Assembly: GCA_020635855.1 (NCBI GenBank)
Contig: JACJYZ010000004.1
Coordinates: 620,001-684,000 of the forward strand
Direction of reading: 5' to 3'
Length of the DNA stretch: 64,000 nucleotides
Source: Flavobacteriales bacterium
GTDB taxonomy: Bacteria > Bacteroidota > Bacteroidia > JACJYZ01
Position numbers and translations under genes: made by a program. The notes beneath the pieces are model-generated. The model ran no database searches. It had not been told where the DNA came from and saw nothing but the letters and a program-made list of their open reading frames with translations. Below, piece by piece: positions 27,201-35,913 of this stretch (positions are counted from its first letter, which is position 1; each line of letters begins with the position of its first letter).

Positions 27201-27631
27201 ACCCAGTATCCGATCTTGCGGGTGAGGTCGTCCCAGATGTCTTTGTATTTCAACACGCCTTCGCGGCAGGCCTGGTTGTACTCGGCCACGGAAAGTTTCT
27301 TGCCGATGTCTTCTTTGGTGATGCCGAGGCTTTTCTCCACGTCCAGTTCCACGGGCAGTCCATGGGTGTCCCATCCGGCCTTGCGTTCCACCATGAATCC
27401 TTTCATGGTTTTGTAGCGGCAGAAAAGGTCTTTGATGGTGCGGGCCATCACGTGGTGAATACCCGGAAGGCCGTTGGCAGACGGCGGGCCTTCATAAAAG
27501 GAAAACGCAGGCGCATTTTTCCTTTCCGCGATGCTGCGGCGGAAGGTGTCTTCTTCTTCCCATCTTGCAAGGATCCTGCTGCCGATGGCGGACAGGTCCA
27601 GCTTTTCGTATTCGGTGTACTTCTGGTTCAC
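24218..27631 (-). CDS. ileS: Isoleucyl-tRNA synthetase, GTG start
   Basis: Charges tRNA(Ile) with isoleucine in the cytosol. 1137 residues from GTG 27631 (NQKYTEYEKLDLSAIGSRIL), the usual length for Bacteroidota IleS. Class I signature: GLPGIHHVMART (HIGH variant) and NKMSKRLGN (KMSKS). The editing domain and anticodon-binding region follow (HLSNWYVRLCRRRFW). A longer open frame to 27745 exists, but a good promoter at 27654-27684 lies inside it and would place the transcript start near 27648, so the long form is rejected. First gene of ileS-dksA-like-lspA. Confidence 0.95.
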   Translation of the reverse strand: MNQKYTEYEKLDLSAIGSRILARWEEEDTFRRSIAERKNAPAFSFYEGPPSANGLPGIHHVMARTIKDLFCRYKTMKGFMVERKAGWDTHGLPVELDVEKSLGITKEDIGKKLSVAEYNQACREGVLKYKDIWDDLTRKIGYWVDLDHPYITFENSYIESVWNLLQKLYEKDLLYKGYTVQPYSPAAGTGLSTHELNQPGCYREVKDTSIIAEFKAVKNERSAFLFSEEDEDVRILAWTTTPWTLPSNCALAVGEKIEYVKVKTFNRYTFKPVSVVLAKELVGKYFNADAQAAALADYNEGDKLIPAQVGNPFAGTQLLGIKYEQLMPYVQPDESEGEAFRVIPGDFVTTEDGTGIVHTASLFGADDFRVSKANNVPSILVKDENGTMVPLVDKQGRFVKEVTDFALMFVKAEYEAPGVADQPDYKPTDVRIAIKLKEDNKAFLVEKYAHSYPHCWRTDKPVLYYPLDSWFIRTTAAKDKLIAHNKTINWKPAATGTGRFGNWLENLVDWNLSRSRFWGIPIPIWTSEDKSERKCIGSVEELKSEIEKSIEAGFMKENPLANFKPGDFSEANYNTFDLHKPYADDIVLVSDSGKKLIRESDLIDVWFDSGAMPYAQFHYPFENKELFEKNYPADFIAEGVDQTRGWFFTLHAIAVMLFDSVAFRNVVSNGLVLDKNGNKMSKRLGNAVDPFKTIAEYGPDATRWYLITNAQPWDNLKFDIEGVAEVQRKFFGTLYNTYSFFALYANIDGFAGKEAQVPVAERPEIDRWILSALHALIEQVDAHYADYEPTRAGRLVAEFVDEHLSNWYVRLCRRRFWKGEYSRDKISAYQTLYECLITVAKLMAPIAPFYADHLYTDLNRITGQESHDSVHLSLMPESKSAYRDRDLETRMELAQKISHMVLSLRKREKIKVRQPLNRIMVPVLDEAFRKNVEAVKDLVLSEVNVKTLEFLEEGSGVIVKKVKPDFKKLGPRFGKSMKEVAAAIDQWTPEQIATLEKDGSYEISLQGEKATVELSEVEIFSEDIPGWLVAHLDRLTVALDVTVTEALREEGVAREVVNKIQNLRKDMNFEVTDKIALRIQENNGIRQAIENNREYICSETLAESLEFVPSLEEGQSILVDVDDGLATRIQIEKYQNN

Positions 27632-27653
27632 AACGGTGTTGAAAAAAGGGTAG

Positions 27654-27684
27654 CAAATATACCTTTCCGGCGGCAGAAAACCAA
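27654..27684 (-). promoter_or_regulatory. Bacteroidota promoter of ileS
   Basis: On the reverse strand TTG (27684-27682), a 20-nt spacer, and TATATTTG (27661-27654), a perfect TAnnTTTG. The predicted transcript start is about 15-20 nt before the GTG at 27631 and helps decide that start. Confidence 0.7.
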
Positions 27685-27781
27685 TAGCCGTGCGGCCGCG
27701 TGCCACAAGGGTTTGCGGTACCCGTTGAGAATGTGAGAAATCCACCGGTCGGGTAAGTAGAAATCCAGGCTGTTGGCACGT

Positions 27782-28642
27782 TCAGGAATAATGGCCTGCT
27801 ATGTGGCGTACCTGGGAGGCATAACCGCTTCCGAACAGGTTCACGTGCACCAGGAGGGGGTACAGGTTGCAGAGATCGGTGCGCGATTCCCAGTCCGGTT
27901 CAAGAGGGTGCGCTTCGTTGTAGGATGCATAGAAAGCCGCATCAAAACCGCCGAAGAGCCGGGTCATGGCGAGGTCCATCTCGCGATGACCGTGGTATAC
28001 GGCAGGGTCGATCAGGCAGGGTTGGCCTTCGGGGCCAATGAGGTAATTGCCGCTCCACAGGTCGCCGTGCAGGAGTGCAGGTGGCTCATCGGGGAAGAGC
28101 TGCGGCAGGCGATCCATCACCCCATTCAGCAGGCTGCAGGTGGGTTGATCCAGCTGCTTGCTGTCACGTGCCATCCGGATCTGTGGTTGCAGTCGGGCTT
28201 CCCGGAAAAAGTCGGCCCATGTGTTGTGAGGGGTGTTCGATTGGGGCAGGGAGCCAATGTAATTGTCGTGATCCAGTCCGAAAGTCGGGTGGGTATGTTG
28301 ATGAAGCCGGGCCAGTTGTTGTCCGAATGTTTCCCAGAAATTCGGGGCAGGTCTATCTTGTTCCAGGTATTCGAGGATGAGGAAATCTTCGCCGCAATGG
28401 ATCACTTCGGGTATGCGGATGGCGCCGGTGCGTGCCAATATCTCCAGGCCCCGTGATTCGGCTTTGAACATGCCGGGACAGGCCTTTGCGTCATTCCACT
28501 TGACGAAGAAAACACCCAGGTTGGTTTCGATGCGACATGCCTGGTTGATGGAGCCACCGGAAAGGGGGCGGGTGCTCAGCAATCGGATATCCCGGCCGGT
28601 GGCATCGGCCCATGGTGAGATGTGGTATTCCGGCGTTTGCAT
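27782..28642 (-). CDS. Fructosamine kinase family protein
   Basis: 286 residues from ATG 28642. Protein-kinase-like fold of the fructosamine-3-kinase/ketosamine-3-kinase family: STRPLSGGSINQACRI (nucleotide loop), FFVKWND (invariant Lys), FLILEYLEQDRP (hinge), ALLHGDLWSGNYL (catalytic Asp) and CLIDPAVYHGHREMDLAMT (metal Asp). The family phosphorylates ketoamine adducts of sugars on proteins, a deglycation repair step; bacterial members may have other small substrates. Stands alone, with the terminator of the upstream gene just before its start. Confidence 0.88.
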   Translation of the reverse strand: MQTPEYHISPWADATGRDIRLLSTRPLSGGSINQACRIETNLGVFFVKWNDAKACPGMFKAESRGLEILARTGAIRIPEVIHCGEDFLILEYLEQDRPAPNFWETFGQQLARLHQHTHPTFGLDHDNYIGSLPQSNTPHNTWADFFREARLQPQIRMARDSKQLDQPTCSLLNGVMDRLPQLFPDEPPALLHGDLWSGNYLIGPEGQPCLIDPAVYHGHREMDLAMTRLFGGFDAAFYASYNEAHPLEPDWESRTDLCNLYPLLVHVNLFGSGYASQVRHIAGHYS

Positions 28643-28654
28643 GGGCACCGAAGA

Positions 28655-28680
28655 TAAAAAAAGGGGCCCGAAGGCCCCCG
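28655..28680 (-). terminator. Rho-independent terminator of the lipoprotein gene
   Basis: On the reverse strand GGGGGCCTTCGGGCCCC is followed by seven T residues. It lies 28 nt past the stop of the gene ending at 28708 and just ahead of the fructosamine-kinase start. Confidence 0.85.
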
Positions 28681-28707
28681 TGTTTGCTCTGACGAATTAC
28701 AAACACT

Positions 28708-30546
28708 TTATTGTTTCCGGATGACGGCAAACTGGCCGTCGGAAATGGTGCTCATGGAACCATCCTTATGGTTTTTGAATGTTCCGTAAAAAGTTCCGTA
28801 CATCATGTCACCTACCTGTGGAATTTGATCAATCGTTACGGTAATATCCTCACCCGTGAACAAAACCGTATCATTCTCATTGCTTATGTCAGCTAAATTG
28901 AAATAGGCAACGCATTCGTTGTTTACGGAGTTATAGGTACCTGCAGCATTGTTATAAATCCTAAGGAAGATGGAATTCCTGGATATCGGATCGTAGACCG
29001 AGATATCTGTCAAACCTGTGGTAATCCGCGCTGTGGCCGTCGGGTCATTCCCATAGTCAGGAATCAGTACGATCTTCTGATGGTTATACACACCACCATC
29101 GATCATGAAACTATTATCCGTTTGGGTGATGCACGCCGACAAATCACCGACATTGGTCACCGTACCTGCGGCACCTGTGGTGATTGCCATGGTTTGACTT
29201 ACCTCACCTGTGACGGTATATCCTGTTATTTTACAATTACCATTCGGTTTCGTTTGCGCCAGGTACTCTCCATTCTGTGTATGCACGGTCATCACCGGAT
29301 GGCTACTGGAGACTTGGGGATCGTAATCGTAGACAAAGTATACCGTTCCATCTACAGGCAACCCTGCGCAACTGGTAAGCTTGCCGCGGATGATGGCAGG
29401 ACAATCAGATATGATCAGGTCCGGCAGGGTATACACTTCGTTCTCGTTCAGCGGTCCCACGACAACGGTTTGACTACTGGAACCCCATGCATATGCATAA
29501 ATATCCAAGGTCATACCTACCGGGAATCTTACCTCGTACTCACCTTTTCCATTGGTGGTGCCGCCCGTAATACCAAAATCGGTTCGTTTTATCTCCGCAC
29601 CTTCAACCGGATTCCCCTGGCAGTCCAGTACCCTGCCGCGAATGATGGCGGGTGCATAAGGTTGGTCACAGTTCCACCAGGTGAAGTGTTTCACGTTGCC
29701 CACGTAGGCACTGCCCTGGAGGGTCGCCTGGCCTTCTTCCTTCCATATGCCCAGGCTTTCATCGAAGTACCAGAGGGGAATGGTGGATGGTGCGCTGGCT
29801 TGCAAGGCCGCAGGAACCTCCACCGTGAGGGTTACCACTTTGCCTTCCTTCACCTGCAGCGGCTGGCCGGAAGTACCTGTCAGTTCCACGTTCAGCATGC
29901 CGAAGGATTCAAGTTGCGCTTCGCTGCCGTCTGCTCTTTCTGCTGCCAGGTCACCGGGGATCAAGTCGCCGAAGTGTTCATCGCCGGGAGCCAGGTACTG
30001 CACCGCAATGTTCACCGTACCTGTGTAATTGTTGCCGTTCGCATACACCAAAGATGAAGAGGGGAATGACAGACCGGATCCGTTGGTCAGGTTCACGTCA
30101 CCTCCACTCTGGGCGTCTACGGTATATGCGGGCGTGTTCTCTACCAGTGTCAGGTACACGGTTTGGGACGCTCCTTCTTTTGGTATGAATGCACGGAATG
30201 CCTTGAAATAACCCGGCTTTTTCACCATCACCATGGCGCGGTTCGACGGTACGCTCACGTCATGTATTTGAAACAGACCATTGGCATCCGTAGTGGTTTT
30301 TACTCCGCCCAGCGATACCTCTGCATTGGCTACCGCATGTTGGTTGACATCATACACCGCCCCGATGGCGCCTGCACTTACGTAGGAAGTGTTACCACCG
30401 GTGTGCGGCAGGTTGGTGTGGTTCTCGATCTCGTCCTTCCTACACGAAGTGACGAACAGCATGAGCAGCACCTGGGCTGCCAGCAAGGTCATTGCGCCGA
30501 AACGCCTGCCCTTTTTCATGCGGTTAAGTTCATTTGTTGTTTTCAT
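28708..30546 (-). CDS. Large lipoprotein with carboxypeptidase-regulatory-like repeats and FAM171-like ectodomain
   Basis: 612 residues. Signal peptide ending in lipobox FVTSC (Cys35), after MKTTNELNRMKKGRRFGAM; an internal ATG at codon 10 is an alternative start. Residues about 55-130 form an Ig-like carboxypeptidase-regulatory domain (AIGAVYDVNQHAVANAEVSL). Residues about 140-300 resemble the FAM171-type extracellular domain (LTVEVPAAL; PLWYFDESLGIWKEEGQAT; NVKHFTWWNCDQP). Two further beta-sandwich repeats follow (IIRGRVLDCQGNPVEGAEI; IIRGKLTSCAGLPVDGTV). Probably outer-membrane, surface exposed; binding partner unknown. Confidence 0.75.
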   Translation of the reverse strand: MKTTNELNRMKKGRRFGAMTLLAAQVLLMLFVTSCRKDEIENHTNLPHTGGNTSYVSAGAIGAVYDVNQHAVANAEVSLGGVKTTTDANGLFQIHDVSVPSNRAMVMVKKPGYFKAFRAFIPKEGASQTVYLTLVENTPAYTVDAQSGGDVNLTNGSGLSFPSSSLVYANGNNYTGTVNIAVQYLAPGDEHFGDLIPGDLAAERADGSEAQLESFGMLNVELTGTSGQPLQVKEGKVVTLTVEVPAALQASAPSTIPLWYFDESLGIWKEEGQATLQGSAYVGNVKHFTWWNCDQPYAPAIIRGRVLDCQGNPVEGAEIKRTDFGITGGTTNGKGEYEVRFPVGMTLDIYAYAWGSSSQTVVVGPLNENEVYTLPDLIISDCPAIIRGKLTSCAGLPVDGTVYFVYDYDPQVSSSHPVMTVHTQNGEYLAQTKPNGNCKITGYTVTGEVSQTMAITTGAAGTVTNVGDLSACITQTDNSFMIDGGVYNHQKIVLIPDYGNDPTATARITTGLTDISVYDPISRNSIFLRIYNNAAGTYNSVNNECVAYFNLADISNENDTVLFTGEDITVTIDQIPQVGDMMYGTFYGTFKNHKDGSMSTISDGQFAVIRKQ

Positions 30547-30733
30547 GTGTTTCTTTTTTGGTTATCACCGGTACAAAAATTCATCACGCAGCCGATGATT
30601 ACCAGTTGACATCAAAACAAATATTACACATCCAAAATATCACATAACACATCAATATGCCGATGGAATGGTGATATATTGACGCAACTAAATGCATCAA
30701 TATCTTACACTTCCTTATTGTAAATAAATGGAT

Positions 30734-32194
30734 TTACTGGAAAGAGGGCATGTTCCCGAAGGAATGCCGGACCCAAAGGTTGTAGTTGATGAGGTCCTGT
30801 GTTTCGGCCTGGTCATCGGAGATGGAAAGTACGACGCGCACATTCTGGCGGATGCGTTGGGTGACTTTTCCGTTTCCTCCTCCGGTCTTCAGCAAGCTCA
30901 CCATGGCCTTTTCCCGGGCCAGTTCCTCATGAGACAGCAGGTGTTTGAATTCTCGTTGCACCTGGTTCATGCGGTAGTGTACCAGCTCCCAGTCCTGCGC
31001 TTCGTAACGGATGATCCCTTCCAGCACGGAAATCTTCAGGCGAAATGCCTTGTCGAGTTTTTCGAAACCGTTTTGCCGCACCATGGTGGCAATGGATGAA
31101 ATGGCTTTTTTATGCTGGCCTTTTCCATGGTAAGACAGGGCCAGGTTCAGATAGGTGTATACCACATGGAAGGGTTGTTTGGAAATCACCTTGTTCTTTT
31201 TGATGTCTTCCAGGATGGCAATGGCCTTGTCGAGATCGAGGTGGGAATAGTTGTTGACAAGAATATTGAAATAGTTGAAGAGGTATTTTTCCTGTAACGA
31301 TTTGCCCTGACGATCGAGGATGGACTTCAGTTCTTTGGCCCATGTGAGTGAAGCCGTATAATTTTTTTCTTTGATATGCGCATTGGCCAGGTAGATCAGC
31401 ATTTCAATCTCTACATCCTTGTTCTCTCCCGACAACCATTTTTGTTTACGGAAAGTGGCCAGGGTGGTGGTCAGGTAATCGGCCAGTGCCTTGAATTGGT
31501 TTTGTTGCATCAGCAACCTGCTGATGCTTCTGTACATGCGGAAATTGAATGCCGGGGTTTGCTGCAGTTCTTTCTGCTCGCCATATTCGTCGGTGACTTT
31601 CCTCAACAGGTGCACCATGGCATCTTTCTCCACCGAGAAGTTCTGAGCTTTTTTGATGCGGTGACGGACTACAGCGAGGATGTCGTCGAATTCGCGCGCC
31701 CGCAGCAAGTCGGACCAGTTCTTTTTCCGGAGTTCGATGTAATGTTCAGGGTTCACCGCCAGCGCTTCATCTGAGATGCTGATGAATTCATTGTAGATCA
31801 TGTCCAGCGTTTCATGCAGCGATTGTTCCCGTGCCTTTCTTTCTGCCTTCCGCAGAAAGAAAACCGCCACATCCGAAAGCATTTTGCTTTTGAAATGCCT
31901 GGCCAGTAGCAAATAGTGGAAGGCAGCATTGAAATCGGAAGCATGCTGGTTTTGCAACACCAGGCTTTTCCCGATCTCCTGTACCAGGCGGTTGCGCAGC
32001 CTGTAGTGCGCATTCTGTTTGCCGTTATTTTGCTTCCCACCAACCGTATTGGGTTCTCCCCCTGATCTTCTCAATGCATTTAGAAGGGTCACATCCCTGC
32101 GGTCTTTTCCTGGTCTTGTACGCGTAAGATATATCTTCAGGAATCTGAGTTCTTCCTTGGCCAGCGACGCTACAATTTGTTCAAGAATATCCAA
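30734..32194 (-). CDS. Helical-repeat (TPR-like) protein of unknown function, TTG start
   Basis: 486 residues, no signal peptide, almost entirely alpha-helical with TPR-like pairs (YLANAHIKEKNYTASLTWAK; YLNLALSYHGKGQHKKAISS). The N-terminus MDILEQIVASLAKEELRFLK resembles a family of large cytosolic helical proteins in Bacteroidota with no known role. The start must be TTG at 32194, since an in-frame stop lies just upstream and no ATG is near; a perfect -7 element at 32216-32223 supports it. The following 187 bp (30547-30733), on its 3' side, hold no gene. Confidence 0.7.
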   Translation of the reverse strand: MDILEQIVASLAKEELRFLKIYLTRTRPGKDRRDVTLLNALRRSGGEPNTVGGKQNNGKQNAHYRLRNRLVQEIGKSLVLQNQHASDFNAAFHYLLLARHFKSKMLSDVAVFFLRKAERKAREQSLHETLDMIYNEFISISDEALAVNPEHYIELRKKNWSDLLRAREFDDILAVVRHRIKKAQNFSVEKDAMVHLLRKVTDEYGEQKELQQTPAFNFRMYRSISRLLMQQNQFKALADYLTTTLATFRKQKWLSGENKDVEIEMLIYLANAHIKEKNYTASLTWAKELKSILDRQGKSLQEKYLFNYFNILVNNYSHLDLDKAIAILEDIKKNKVISKQPFHVVYTYLNLALSYHGKGQHKKAISSIATMVRQNGFEKLDKAFRLKISVLEGIIRYEAQDWELVHYRMNQVQREFKHLLSHEELAREKAMVSLLKTGGGNGKVTQRIRQNVRVVLSISDDQAETQDLINYNLWVRHSFGNMPSFQ

Positions 32195-32215
32195 TTTGAA
32201 TGCGTAATGTTTTTA

Positions 32216-32223
32216 CAAATATA
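32216..32223 (-). promoter_or_regulatory. Candidate -7 element (TATATTTG)
   Basis: Perfect TAnnTTTG on the reverse strand, 22 nt before the TTG start at 32194. No TTG at 19-21 nt upstream, so only the -7 half is supported. Confidence 0.45.
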
Positions 32224-32285
32224 CATGGCGGCTGCAAATAAGTTTATATAACTTGATCCCGTTTGAGAATTTGAAAACATTTACC

Positions 32286-32981
32286 ATGAGGCGCACATTC
32301 AATATACTTTGCTGGATTGTTTTGTTGACAGTTTCCGCTGTGCGGGCGCAGCCCGTACTTGGCATGTCACCGGTTTTCAATGTTTCCCCCAACGATTCGG
32401 TGTACATACCTGATACGCTTGTTTACGATGTGTACGTGCGCAATGTGGGCAATACGACATTCAGTGGCAAAATAAACCTGAATGTTGGGGTACAACCGGA
32501 CAAGGCACCATCCCTCACGATCATATTGGTAGATACTTCCCTGGCGAACGTCACGGGGTTTGCGCCGGGTGACAGTTTACCCGCCACACTCAGGTTTCCT
32601 TGCGACACGCCGTCATTTGACATGGATATCAACACCGTGGTGATATGGCCGGTATCCGGAACGCCCGGCACCATCACGCAGGATAGCCTGAAAGACACCA
32701 TCTTCGTTTATGGCTTTTCAGGGATTGGCCCGCATGACCGGTTCTTCGATCATCCCGGCATCCTGTTCCCGAACCCGGTGGGAAGCGGGAATACCGTATA
32801 CTTTCAAACAAAGGAAAAGCCCCGGCACGTCAGGATTCTGGATGCTTACGGTCGCATTGTACGTGACGATGCATTGCGGAATGGTTTGATCGACGTCGGA
32901 GATCTGCCGCCTGCCCTCTACCTGGTGGAGATCGATTTCGGCAAAGGGAAGATCGGGATGGTCCGCCTCATGCGGCTATAA
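32286..32981 (+). CDS. T9SS sorting-domain protein of unknown function
   Basis: 231 residues from ATG 32286, which opens a signal peptide (MRRTFNILCWIVLLTVSAVR, cleavage near RAQP). The middle (residues about 25-150) looks like a beta-sandwich (YDVYVRNVGNTTFSGKINL; NTVVIWPVSGTPGTITQD). The C-terminal ~75 residues form a sorting domain: GILFPNPVGSGNTVYF, HVRILDAYGRIVRDD, LPPALYLVEIDFGKG. Divergent from the helical-repeat gene, convergent with the M42 peptidase 9 nt away. Confidence 0.75.
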   Translation: MRRTFNILCWIVLLTVSAVRAQPVLGMSPVFNVSPNDSVYIPDTLVYDVYVRNVGNTTFSGKINLNVGVQPDKAPSLTIILVDTSLANVTGFAPGDSLPATLRFPCDTPSFDMDINTVVIWPVSGTPGTITQDSLKDTIFVYGFSGIGPHDRFFDHPGILFPNPVGSGNTVYFQTKEKPRHVRILDAYGRIVRDDALRNGLIDVGDLPPALYLVEIDFGKGKIGMVRLMRL

Positions 32982-32990
32982 CACGGGCTG

Positions 32991-34028
32991 TCAGAATTCC
33001 CACTTGTATTTGTCCAGATCCTGTACACTGTGGACCAGAAGAGAAATCGCCTGGTCCACATCTTTTTTGTGCACCATTTCGATGGTCTGGTGGATGTGCC
33101 GTGTGGGAATGGACACGGCACCGGAAATTGCACCACCCGGTGTCATACGCTGAATGCCGGCGGTATCGGTTCCTCCTGCCGGCAGTATCTCAGCCTGCCA
33201 CTTCACCTTGTACTTATCGGCGGTTTTTTTCATGTAGTCCACCATGCGGTAATCACAGATGGTACTGGCATCCATCACCTTGATGGCGGCGCCACCTCCG
33301 AGTGAGGTCACACGTTCATAATCGCGTGCGCCCGGAACATCGAAAGCGATGGTGGTATCCAGGCCGAATCCGAAGTCGGGTTGGATCTGCAGCGACGCCA
33401 CAGACGCCCCGCGGATACCCACTTCTTCCTGAACCGTAAATACACCATAGAGGTCGTAAGGGAGGTTCTTCACTTTCTTCATGGCCTCGATGAGGATGTA
33501 CACCGAGATGCGGTTGTCGAGCGATTTGCAGCTCACGCATTCGCCCAGTTCAATCAGGTCGCGGTCGCGGGTGATGGTGTCACCCACTTTCACGTACTTG
33601 TCCACTTCTTTTTTGGGCATGCCCGTATCGATGAAATATTCCGTGATGGGCACCACTTTGTTGCGGTCTTCGGGCGACATGATGTGGATGGGTTTGCAAC
33701 CTATGACACCGGGTATTTCTTTCTTTCCGTGTATCCAAACCCGCTGCGAAGTGAGCGTTTTCGGGTCGAAACCGCCCAGGGGATGGAACCGGATGAAGCC
33801 GTTGTCATCCACCAATGTGGTGATGAATGCGATCTCATCCATGTGGGCGGCCACCATGACCTTTTTACTTTTCTTCCCTTTGATGAGAACGGTCATGTTG
33901 CCCATGTTGTCGACAGTGATGGCATCGGCAAACGGTTTCAGTTCGCGTTTTACGATTTCCCGGATGGGTTGTTCATGCCCGGGTGCGCCCGGTGTTTCGG
34001 TAATTTCCTTCAGCAGTTGAATATTCAT
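32991..34028 (-). CDS. M42 family metallo-aminopeptidase / endoglucanase-like
   Basis: 345 residues, cytosolic, usual length for the M42 group (tetrahedral aminopeptidases; sometimes misnamed cellulase M). Metal ligands and catalytic residues visible: His62 in VAAHMDEIAF, Asp171 in SCKSLDNRISV, Glu201/Glu202 in TVQEEVGIRG, and the histidines of IPTRHIHQTIE near residue 311. The GGTDTAGIQ loop is also typical. It starts 17 nt after the pyk stop, so it may be the tail of the acpP-fabF-rnc-pyk transcript. Confidence 0.92.
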   Translation of the reverse strand: MNIQLLKEITETPGAPGHEQPIREIVKRELKPFADAITVDNMGNMTVLIKGKKSKKVMVAAHMDEIAFITTLVDDNGFIRFHPLGGFDPKTLTSQRVWIHGKKEIPGVIGCKPIHIMSPEDRNKVVPITEYFIDTGMPKKEVDKYVKVGDTITRDRDLIELGECVSCKSLDNRISVYILIEAMKKVKNLPYDLYGVFTVQEEVGIRGASVASLQIQPDFGFGLDTTIAFDVPGARDYERVTSLGGGAAIKVMDASTICDYRMVDYMKKTADKYKVKWQAEILPAGGTDTAGIQRMTPGGAISGAVSIPTRHIHQTIEMVHKKDVDQAISLLVHSVQDLDKYKWEF

Positions 34029-34045
34029 CTCAAATGTGTTTTGGC

Positions 34046-35476
34046 TTAATCAACACGGCTCAGTTTCATCATGTTCGTGCGGCCTTTCTCGCCCAGCGGA
34101 ATGCTGGCAATGTTAATGATGAGGTCCCCCTCATTCACGTAGCCGTGCTTTTTCAGGAAGTACTTGATATCGGCAATGGTATGGTCGGTGCTAATTTCTT
34201 TGTCATAAAAGAACCCTCGTACACCCCACACCAGGTTGAGCATGCTGAGGATGCCCGGATTATCCGTGAACACGAAAATGTTGGCATCAGGCCTGTGGCT
34301 GGATAATTTGAATGCCGTGTAACCCGAATGGGTCATACCTACGACAGCCTTTGCGCCTGTACGTTGCACCACCTTGCACGCGCTGTAGCAGATGCTGTCG
34401 GAAATGAACGTTTCGCTCTGATCATTCGAAGGCGGGTATTCGTGGTTATAGATATCCGAATTCTTTTCCACATGTGTGATGATCGATTGCATGGTTTCGA
34501 TCACTTTAACGGGAAATTTCCCCACCGAAGTTTCTCCACTGAGCATGAGTGCATCGGCGCCATCCATGACTGAGTTCGCTACGTCACTTACTTCAGCCCT
34601 TGTGGGATGAATGTTCTGGATCATGCTTTCCATCATCTGCGTGGCGATGATGACCGGTCTGGAATGGCGAAGGCATTTGCGCACAATTTCTTTCTGGATC
34701 AGCGGTACTTCCCTGATGGGAATCTCCACACCCAGATCACCTCTGGCCACCATGATGGCATCGGTTGCCTTGATGATGTTGTCGATGTCTTCTATGGCTT
34801 CGGGCTTTTCTATTTTTGCCACCACCCGTGTTTTGCGGTTGTGGGAGGAGATGATGTGTTTCAGCTCAAGCACATCGCTGGCGGAGCGGACAAATGAAAG
34901 TCCGATCCATTGCACGTTCATCTTTAGTGCAAACTCAAGATCTTTCAGGTCTTTTTCCGTCAAACATGGCAGTGAGATCTTTGTGTTGGGCAGGTTCACA
35001 CCCTTCTTGGGGTAGAGCTCGCCTCCGTGTAACACCCTTGCTTTTACCGTTTGTCCGTTTTTTTCGGTGATCTTCAGCAGGATCTTTCCATCGTCGATCA
35101 TCACCGTTTCATCCACCTTCACATCCTTTACGAAAGAGGGGTATCGAACGCCGATACGTTCAGCGGTACCCACGATGTCATCCGTGGTCATTTCCAGTTC
35201 CCGGCCTTCCTGGAGCAACACCATTCCGTTCTCCACTTCGCCTATCCGCAGCTTGGGGCCCTGCAGGTCAGCAAGAATGGCGATGTAATAACCCATGTCT
35301 TCATTGATGGCGCGGATGTTTTTGATGATCTTTTCGTGTTCTTCATACGAACTGTGGGAGAAGTTGAGCCGGAATACATCCACACCGGCTTTTACCATTC
35401 CTTCCAATACTTCGCGACTGGAAGACGCTGGTCCAACAGTGGCAACGATTTTGGATTTACTTTGAATTTTTCTCAT
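34046..35476 (-). CDS. pyk: Pyruvate kinase
   Basis: Last step of glycolysis: phosphoenolpyruvate and ADP to pyruvate and ATP. 476 residues. Motifs: SKIVATVGPASSSREVLEGM, VFRLNFSHSSYEEH, the active-site lysine region RVVAKIEKPEAIEDIDNI, AIMVARGDLGVEIP and ATQMMESMIQN. C-terminal domain intact (VVGMTHSGYTAF). Preceded by the IPExxxVDY gene with a 4-nt gap. Confidence 0.96.
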   Translation of the reverse strand: MRKIQSKSKIVATVGPASSSREVLEGMVKAGVDVFRLNFSHSSYEEHEKIIKNIRAINEDMGYYIAILADLQGPKLRIGEVENGMVLLQEGRELEMTTDDIVGTAERIGVRYPSFVKDVKVDETVMIDDGKILLKITEKNGQTVKARVLHGGELYPKKGVNLPNTKISLPCLTEKDLKDLEFALKMNVQWIGLSFVRSASDVLELKHIISSHNRKTRVVAKIEKPEAIEDIDNIIKATDAIMVARGDLGVEIPIREVPLIQKEIVRKCLRHSRPVIIATQMMESMIQNIHPTRAEVSDVANSVMDGADALMLSGETSVGKFPVKVIETMQSIITHVEKNSDIYNHEYPPSNDQSETFISDSICYSACKVVQRTGAKAVVGMTHSGYTAFKLSSHRPDANIFVFTDNPGILSMLNLVWGVRGFFYDKEISTDHTIADIKYFLKKHGYVNEGDLIINIASIPLGEKGRTNMMKLSRVD

Positions 35477-35480
35477 GATG

Positions 35481-35903
35481 TCAAATCAATAAATTTTGTG
35501 CAGATTTCAATTCATTCGGATCCAGTTGAAAAGCCATCTGCACGTTGGCGATCTGTTTCAGTTTACCGATGATCTCCCTGAATCTTTTTTCCGGCATGTG
35601 CCCTTTGACCATCAGGAAGTAATCTGCCTGTTTGGCTTCGGGCACAAGCATTCCCTTTGCATTTCGATTGCAAACGATGTGGTAGGTCACATGGTCTTCA
35701 GGATCATCAAATGTATAGAAAGAAAATGAATTCCCTTCCGATCTGGCACTGGGAAAGATTTCCAGGTCTTCCGTTCTTTCCAGTGTGAGGTTCAGTTCCC
35801 TGTTCACAGCCCAGCATAGACGGTAATCTTTAAGCGGGCTGCTGATACCGGCCAGAAGAAAATCAAAGTCATCATCCAGGGTCAGTATCTTTTTCTTGGC
35901 CAT
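35481..35903 (-). CDS. IPExxxVDY family protein
   Basis: 140 residues from ATG 35903; the longer open frame upstream overlaps rnc and is not coding. The diagnostic motif appears as LVPEAKQADYFLMVKG (residues about 91-106; IPE-xxx-VDY with substitutions), preceded by LDDDFDFLLAGISSPLKDYR. The family is confined to Bacteroidota and of unknown function; the gene is typically found, as here, between rnc and pyk. Gaps are 10 nt to rnc and 4 nt to pyk. Confidence 0.88.
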   Translation of the reverse strand: MAKKKILTLDDDFDFLLAGISSPLKDYRLCWAVNRELNLTLERTEDLEIFPSARSEGNSFSFYTFDDPEDHVTYHIVCNRNAKGMLVPEAKQADYFLMVKGHMPEKRFREIIGKLKQIANVQMAFQLDPNELKSAQNLLI

Positions 35904-35913
35904 GTGGTTGTTG

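Noticed and set aside
27632..27745. N-terminal extension of IleS
   Set aside because: A strong promoter lies inside it and the extra residues do not resemble IleS N-termini.
27632..27781. T-box or other riboswitch ahead of ileS
   Set aside because: The predicted leader is only about 15-20 nt, too short for a T-box.
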